Below, piece after piece: positions 13,078 through 16,605 of a stretch of DNA of 16,605 nt (within the stretch, counting starts at the first letter, position 1; each line of letters begins with the position of its first letter). The position numbers were made by a program, and so were the translations under genes. The DNA is from an uncultured Lachnospiraceae bacterium. Its GTDB lineage: Bacteria; Bacillota; Clostridia; Lachnospirales; Lachnospiraceae. The notes beneath the pieces are model-generated. The model saw only the letters and a list, made by a program, of their open reading frames with translations, was not told the origin of the DNA and did not search any database. Location: the NCBI GenBank assembly GCA_910585255.1, contig CAJUEI010000068.1, forward strand, positions 1 through 16,605. The letters run 5' to 3'.

Positions 13078-15621
13078 TTACCCTAAATATTCCTGCAAAA
13101 CCCGCATACACTCCTGTATATCAAGAGGCTTAGGAATATGCGAATTCATTCCGCACTCTAAACACCGTTGTGCATCATCCGAAAATGCATCTGCCGTCAT
13201 AGCTATAATCGGTAAATCCCGATCCGCCCGATCCAGTCTTCGAATTGCCTGTGTTGCTTCATATCCATTCATAACAGGCATCCGAATATCCATTAAAATG
13301 GCATCATAAAATCCAACATTTGAGGCTTCGAATTTCTCCACACACTCCTTTCCATTCTCTGCACGCTGCAATTCCAATCCAAATGCAGAAAGAATTTCAT
13401 AAGCTACTTCCCAGTTAATATCCATGTCCTCTGCAAGAAGAATATGTTTCCCGGTAAAATCTATCTCTGCCTCTTTTTCTTCTGTCTTCTTTGTATACCC
13501 TTCTGTATACTGTTTTAATCGCTCATACAACGTTGATTTAAATAATGGTTTCGAGATAAACCCTTCAATAGAAGTTTCATTTGCTTCCTCTTCAATATCA
13601 CTCCAATCATAAGCAGAAATTAAAAATACTGGAATATCTGAACCAACCCGATTACGAATTTCACGTATCGTTTCCATTCCATCCATATTCGGCATCTTCC
13701 AATCAATCAAAACAAAATGATAATCATCGTTTCGTTTATGCCGTTCTTCAATCATATCTACTGCTTTTTTTCCATCCAATGTATAATCTGCATGAACACC
13801 CAATTCTTCTAAATTTGCCACTGCACCACAACATAACATTTCATTATCATCCACAACCAAAATATTCCACTCTGGCAGTTTCATATCCTCTTCATGCATG
13901 GCAGCCTTTTTTAGATCCAATGACACATGAAATGACGTTCCTTTTCCATGCTCACTCTCTACTTGAATGGTTCCACCCATCATTGTTACAATACTTTTTG
14001 TAATTGCCATACCAAGTCCTGTTCCAACAGTTTGGCGTACCTGATCGGTCTCTTCTCTAGAAAATGTATCAAAAATTTTCTTCTGAAATTCTTCTGACAT
14101 TCCAATACCAGTATCTACTACAGTAATATATGTACATACATACTCTTCTCCCAATTTTGATGGTTCCTGCATCATATGAATATCAATTCTTCCATTCTCT
14201 GGTGTAAACTTTACTGCATTCGATAAAAGATTTAACAATACTTGATTTAAACGTACTGCATCACAGTAAACCTCTTCCGAAATCATCGGTCGTATAAAAA
14301 TATCAAAATATTGACTTTTTTCCTTTACCTGAGGCTGCATAATATTAACAATATCATCCATTGCACTGCGCAAAGACATCGGAACCATATTCAATACCAT
14401 TTTCCCACTTTCAATTTTTGACATATCTAACACATCATTAATCAGTCCTAGTAAATGTTTGCTAGATAAATGCACTTTTCGCAGACAATCCTCTACTCGA
14501 ACCGTATCATGCAGATTTCTCTGTGCAATCTCTGTCATACCAATAATTGCATTCATTGGTGTACGAATATCATGGCTCATACTAGAGAGAAATTCACTTT
14601 TTGCTTTATTTGCATGAACCGCCTCTTCTCTTGCCTGGTTCAAATCCGCCATTTGTCGTTGTGAAATTCGATAGTACAAAATAAAGATAATGGACATCGT
14701 ACATAAAATAATAGCTGCTGACCCAAACATAATAAAGGTACGTAATCGATCCAATCGGCTAATGGAATACCGCAATATATTATTTGGCATGGCAGAAACC
14801 AAATACCAAGAAGAATTCTCTGCAAGCGGTGAACAATAGAGCCGTCTCTGCTCACCATCTATCGAAATAACAGCGGAATAAACTTCTCGTTTCTCCATAG
14901 CAGAATACAATTCTTCTGCATATTCATCTGCATCTTTTCCATTTAACCTTTCAAACCGATCTACAATTCGATCAAAATAATTTCCCCGATAGGCATCCGC
15001 ATTACGAATAATAAAATTTCCTTTTTTATCAATAATATGGGAATATACCACCGCATTATTTTCATCTAGAAAAAGATTTTGATTTAGATACTCCATATCT
15101 ACTCCCGCTAATAATGCAACACTGTTCTTTCCCTCTGCCATAGGATAAGTAACTGCTTTTCCTAGAATTAGAATCTTTCTCTCCCTTCCTGCCTGTCCCT
15201 GTGTCACCAGATTGCCATCCATTTTTAAAGAAGCTAATGCCTCATCCATCTCAAAAATTTCGATGTTTTCTCCATAGATAACTTCAACCGCTCCATCCTC
15301 TGTCATAAGTCCTAGATAGATAAAATTTCGAATCTCTGCACTTAACTGCAATTCCTCCAATAACTCTTTTCCATATTCTATTTCGTCTGGTGGTGTACGT
15401 TTAATAATTCCCTCTAACTGTTCCAAACGCAAACCAATAATTGACCGAAACTTCTGTTGAATTTGCTGGTTTACTTCAGCCATATAAGTATTACTCACTT
15501 CTTGAATAGATTCTTCCGTTTTACTTCCCATAAAGATGGTCAGACAAACAAATACTGCTATACATATAATAATAACACTAATTACACTGCGTGCAAAAAA
15601 ATTGATTACCTTTTTATCCAT
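13078..15621 (-). CDS. Membrane hybrid histidine kinase with two receiver domains
   Basis: An 847-residue sensor kinase. Order of parts: a membrane segment (about 11-31), an extracytoplasmic sensor of about 260 residues that looks like a Cache-type ligand-binding region, and a second membrane segment (about 296-317). Next come a HisKA domain with phospho-His350 in SMSHDIRTPMNAIIG and a HATPase domain with an N box (NLLSNAVKF), DTGIGM and GTGLGMAI. Receiver 1 has Asp640 (LIDWKMPNMDG) and Lys692; receiver 2 has Asp778 (LMDIRMPVMNGYEA) and Lys831. It ends without an output domain, so phosphate presumably goes on to the Hpt protein encoded just upstream. I chose the ATG at 15621, with TGGAGA 7 bp before it, over an upstream in-frame TTG at 15642. 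The ligand is unknown. Confidence 0.92.
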   Translation of the reverse strand: MDKKVINFFARSVISVIIICIAVFVCLTIFMGSKTEESIQEVSNTYMAEVNQQIQQKFRSIIGLRLEQLEGIIKRTPPDEIEYGKELLEELQLSAEIRNFIYLGLMTEDGAVEVIYGENIEIFEMDEALASLKMDGNLVTQGQAGRERKILILGKAVTYPMAEGKNSVALLAGVDMEYLNQNLFLDENNAVVYSHIIDKKGNFIIRNADAYRGNYFDRIVDRFERLNGKDADEYAEELYSAMEKREVYSAVISIDGEQRRLYCSPLAENSSWYLVSAMPNNILRYSISRLDRLRTFIMFGSAAIILCTMSIIFILYYRISQRQMADLNQAREEAVHANKAKSEFLSSMSHDIRTPMNAIIGMTEIAQRNLHDTVRVEDCLRKVHLSSKHLLGLINDVLDMSKIESGKMVLNMVPMSLRSAMDDIVNIMQPQVKEKSQYFDIFIRPMISEEVYCDAVRLNQVLLNLLSNAVKFTPENGRIDIHMMQEPSKLGEEYVCTYITVVDTGIGMSEEFQKKIFDTFSREETDQVRQTVGTGLGMAITKSIVTMMGGTIQVESEHGKGTSFHVSLDLKKAAMHEEDMKLPEWNILVVDDNEMLCCGAVANLEELGVHADYTLDGKKAVDMIEERHKRNDDYHFVLIDWKMPNMDGMETIREIRNRVGSDIPVFLISAYDWSDIEEEANETSIEGFISKPLFKSTLYERLKQYTEGYTKKTEEKEAEIDFTGKHILLAEDMDINWEVAYEILSAFGLELQRAENGKECVEKFEASNVGFYDAILMDIRMPVMNGYEATQAIRRLDRADRDLPIIAMTADAFSDDAQRCLECGMNSHIPKPLDIQECMRVLQEYLG

Positions 15622-15659
15622 TTTCGTTCTCCATCGCTTCAAGAGTTTTGTTGTATACT

Positions 15660-16013
15660 CTATGCACTATGTTTTTCAATACATTGAATAATTTTATTCT
15701 GAGTTGGTATAATTTCTATTAAAATTTCTCTTGCCTTTTCTGGCTGTCCCGTTCGAAGCAAATTTACAATCTCTGAATATGCCTCATAAACTGGTGTAAT
15801 TGACAAATTCCCTGCTGTTCCTTTAATTGCATGTGCAATTTCAATGGCTTCTGTACAATTGCCTGCGTCAAAATCTGGTGCAATTGTTTTTGCTTTCATT
15901 GTTTTTACAAATGTACCTAACAATCTCTTATATAATGCCTCATTTTTGTTTAATCGTTTTAATCCATCCTCAATATCGACTCCCAATTCTTTTAATTCTT
16001 CTAATACATCCAT
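15660..16013 (-). CDS. Stand-alone Hpt (histidine phosphotransfer) protein
   Basis: A 117-residue all-helical protein with the Hpt signature AHAIKGTAGNLSI, in which the His of AHAIKG accepts phosphate. It probably shuttles phosphate between the receivers of the neighbouring hybrid kinase and some other receiver protein. AGGAGG lies ahead of the ATG. It is 38 bp upstream of the kinase start and 87 bp after the chemotaxis receptor gene, all in one direction, so the three may be co-transcribed. No final DNA-binding response regulator lies in the window. Confidence 0.9.
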   Translation of the reverse strand: MDVLEELKELGVDIEDGLKRLNKNEALYKRLLGTFVKTMKAKTIAPDFDAGNCTEAIEIAHAIKGTAGNLSITPVYEAYSEIVNLLRTGQPEKAREILIEIIPTQNKIIQCIEKHSA

Positions 16014-16100
16014 TTTTAAAACCTCCTACTATTTTTTTTTCATAAATTAAGACATAGAAATATACCTTGATACATCCCCATGCCTTAATCCGCCTATTGT

Positions 16101-16605
16101 TTAATATTTCCCAAATCCATCTCCAAGAGAAATTACTTGTTCATTCATATTGGATAAGGAGGAAGAATACATCGGTGCACTCTTAAAAGAAGACATCGAA
16201 TTGGCAGCCCCTAACTGATAAATGGAAAGCATCTCTCTCATTCGAGAAGCCTGATTTGACAATTCTTCACTTGCTGCTGCACACTGCTGACTGGTAGCTG
16301 AATTGGTCTGTACAACCTGTGAAACCTGTGAAATTGCCTGTTCAATCTGTGCCACTGCAGTTGCCTGATAATTCGAAGATTCTGCAATTCCATTGATAAT
16401 TACTTCACTTCTTTGTACTACTTTTGTAATTGCTTCTAATGCCTTTGCTGTATCATCTGCAATCTTTGTACCAGTTCCTACTTTACTAATAGAATCTTCA
16501 ATTAACTCTGCTGTCTCTGCTGCTGCTGCTGCACTTTTTGCCGCAAGGCTTCTTACTTCTTCTGCTACCACTGCAAAACCTTTTCCTGCCTCGCCTGCTC
16601 TCGCT
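16101..16605 (-). CDS. Methyl-accepting chemotaxis protein, C-terminal part (cut by window edge)
   Basis: An open frame runs in from the window end and stops at 16101, leaving about 167 C-terminal residues. The first visible residues, ARAGEAGKGFAVVAEEVRSL, are the highly conserved hairpin tip of the MCP signalling domain, where CheA and CheW bind. A long coiled-coil return helix rich in Ala, Gln and Ser follows (QATAVAQIEQAISQVSQVVQ), containing the usual methylation-type Glu/Gln pattern. The tail of about 45 residues (from MLSIYQLG to GDGFGKY) is polar and has no CheR-binding pentapeptide. The sensor half lies outside the window. Confidence 0.93.
   Translation of the reverse strand, partial: ARAGEAGKGFAVVAEEVRSLAAKSAAAAAETAELIEDSISKVGTGTKIADDTAKALEAITKVVQRSEVIINGIAESSNYQATAVAQIEQAISQVSQVVQTNSATSQQCAAASEELSNQASRMREMLSIYQLGAANSMSSFKSAPMYSSSLSNMNEQVISLGDGFGKY

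Overview
The window looks like chromosome of a low-GC Gram-positive anaerobe, probably class Clostridia and most likely Lachnospiraceae-like. The basis is AT-rich codon use, strong AGGAGG-type ribosome binding sites, TTGACA/TATAAT promoters, Firmicutes-style PTS genes with a PRD regulator, and the Firmicutes DUF969-DUF979-pcp cluster. The genus assignment is inference. Almost every gene is on the minus strand; the one plus-strand gene is a gamma-glutamylcyclotransferase-like protein.

Region 1 (127-9501) is a large hexitol (mannitol-type) PTS locus. In transcription order on the minus strand it holds a mannitol EIICB (mtlA); a 1.1 kb gene-free stretch with repeats; a second, divergent EIICB whose end overlaps an MtlR-type PRD activator; and an operon of EIIA (mtlF), a PfkB-family 1-phosphofructokinase, a SorE-like zinc polyol-phosphate dehydrogenase and an HPr-like phosphocarrier. 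No mannitol-1-phosphate 5-dehydrogenase (mtlD) is present. The gene set suggests hexitol-1-P -> ketose-1-P -> ketose-1,6-bisphosphate: mannitol-1-P oxidised at C2 to fructose-1-P, then phosphorylated to fructose-1,6-bisphosphate. The mtlA and mtlF promoters share one architecture: a 23-bp operator, 17 bp, TTGAAA, 18 bp, TATAATAAGACTAT. This marks them as one regulon, presumably MtlR's.

Region 2 (9712-13023) holds DUF969-DUF979-pcp (pyroglutamyl peptidase with two membrane proteins) on the minus strand. A GGCT/AIG2-like gamma-glutamylcyclotransferase gene diverges from it. Both enzyme families release 5-oxoproline.

Region 3 (13078-16605) is a signalling block on the minus strand: the C-terminal part of a methyl-accepting chemotaxis protein (cut by the window edge), a free-standing Hpt protein, and a membrane hybrid histidine kinase with two receiver domains.

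A family of about 250-bp elements sits between the genes: three complete copies (7132-7365 minus, 7843-8089 plus, 12187-12433 plus) and the 3' part of a fourth at 1-94. Each folds into the same nested-stem structure, and the arms change together between copies, so they look like a structured RNA or a non-coding mobile element. I could not match them to a named family. Two copies in opposite orientation flank a 48-bp tandem repeat array (7431-7812). A separate repeat of about 50 bp occurs at 3335-3386 and, inverted, at 12081-12130.
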